From an uncultured Xanthobacteraceae bacterium (GTDB taxonomy: Bacteria > Pseudomonadota > Alphaproteobacteria > Rhizobiales > Xanthobacteraceae), in assembly GCA_955652925.1 (NCBI GenBank), contig CATPCO010000624.1, positions 1 to 5,500 on the forward strand: DNA of 5,500 nucleotides, given 5' to 3'. Numbering within the stretch: position 1 is the stretch's first letter; each line of letters opens with the position of its first letter. This document shows, piece after piece, positions 5,085 through 5,500 of the stretch. Below the pieces are notes generated by a model. That model did not search any database. It saw only the letters and a list, made by a program, of their open reading frames with translations, and had not been told where the DNA came from. The translations under genes and the position numbers were made by a program.

Positions 5085-5500
5085 ATGCCGTTGGAGGCGT
5101 CCAAATATTCGGCGGTGGAGGTGTTGCGCAACGGACGCGAGGTGGAAATCCGCGCGTTGAGGCGGGACGACCGGGAAGCGCTCCTCGCGGCCACTACCCG
5201 CGCCAGCACGCAGTCCATGTTCCGCCGTTTCTTTGCGGCCAAACGCGCCTTCAGCGAGCAGGAAATCTCGTACTTCGTAAATATCGATTTCATTGCGCAT
5301 GTTGCCTTGGTCGCAGTCACGCAAGAAAACGGCCAAGCCGCCATTATCGGCGGCGCGCGGTATATCGTCACGCAACCCGGCACGGCGGAAGTGGCTTTCG
5401 CCGTCGTCGATGCGTATCAGGGGCAAGGGCTCGGCGCGGCGCTGATGTGCCACCTCGCCGCGATTGCGCAGGCTGCCGGTCTCAGGGAATTGACCGCGGA
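5085..5500 (+). CDS. GNAT family N-acetyltransferase, N-terminal part (cut by window edge)
   Basis: 138 complete codons are visible. After a short leader (MPLEASKYSAVEVLRNG) comes VEIRALRRDDREALL (20-34), the first strand and helix typical of GNAT folds. SMFRRFFAAKRAFSEQEISYF (44-64) and HVALVAV (72-78) follow, then IIGGARYIV (87-95). The acetyl-CoA binding motif A is AEVAFAVVDAYQGQGLGAAL (101-120), whose Q112-x-x-G115-x-G117 matches the Q/R-x-x-G-x-G/A consensus. It resembles the GNAT module found fused to ADP-forming acyl-CoA synthetases (Pat-type protein acetyltransferases), here as a free-standing protein. Target unknown. ATG 5085 is the first start after an in-frame TAG at 5073. GGAG (5080-5083) is only one base from it but seven bases from TTG 5091, so initiation at the TTG is possible. 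The last strands and motif B lie beyond the window. Confidence 0.85.
   Translation, partial: MPLEASKYSAVEVLRNGREVEIRALRRDDREALLAATTRASTQSMFRRFFAAKRAFSEQEISYFVNIDFIAHVALVAVTQENGQAAIIGGARYIVTQPGTAEVAFAVVDAYQGQGLGAALMCHLAAIAQAAGLRELTA

Noticed and set aside
4856..5453. Two long minus-strand frames (4856-5383 and 5046-5453)
   Set aside because: Antisense to the GNAT gene, which shows the acetyl-CoA binding motif on the plus strand; no domain is visible in either.

Overview
The window looks like chromosomal DNA of a GC-rich alphaproteobacterium, probably of the order Hyphomicrobiales (Bradyrhizobium/Rhodopseudomonas-like). This rests on base and codon use and on how the PPK2, TerC/YjbE, SulP and GNAT proteins read. 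It is inference from remembered family features, not from a search. No rRNA, tRNA, CRISPR array, insertion sequence or phage gene is visible.

Left part (1-1623). A MAPEG-family membrane protein leaves through the left edge on the minus strand (start at 163, good ribosome binding site). About 290 bases without a convincing gene follow. Then comes a small plus-strand gene (454-624) for a 56-residue protein with two membrane segments. A strong hairpin (626-660) separates it from a convergent TerC/YjbE-type membrane protein (692-1324, minus). Just upstream of terC lies the remnant of a DUF2254 membrane-protein gene (1346-1623, minus). It carries a one-base frameshift and has lost most of its 3' part.

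Middle part (1624-2714). A divergent intergenic region of 160 bases holds three spaced copies of CATCAYAGC and a plausible promoter. It leads to a complete class I-type polyphosphate kinase 2 gene (1784-2593, plus). A 121-base convergent spacer with one weak hairpin follows.

Right part (2715-5500). A minus-strand pair encodes a SulP anion transporter with a C-terminal STAS domain (3214-4941) and, 10 bases downstream, a small TTLGYGD-filter ion channel (2715-3203). The channel's Shine-Dalgarno sequence overlaps the SulP stop codon, so the two are almost certainly one transcript and probably translationally coupled. Divergent from SulP, across a 143-base spacer with a 7-bp inverted repeat, a GNAT acetyltransferase starts at 5085 and runs off the right edge.

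Taken together this is an accessory-style cluster of membrane transport and stress-related genes: ion or metal export, anion uptake, a cation channel, polyphosphate-driven nucleotide phosphorylation and an acetyltransferase. I see no clear sign of an entirely new multi-gene system. The most useful observations are the decayed DUF2254 gene, the unnamed small membrane protein, and the tight SulP-channel coupling, which moves the channel start to 3203.
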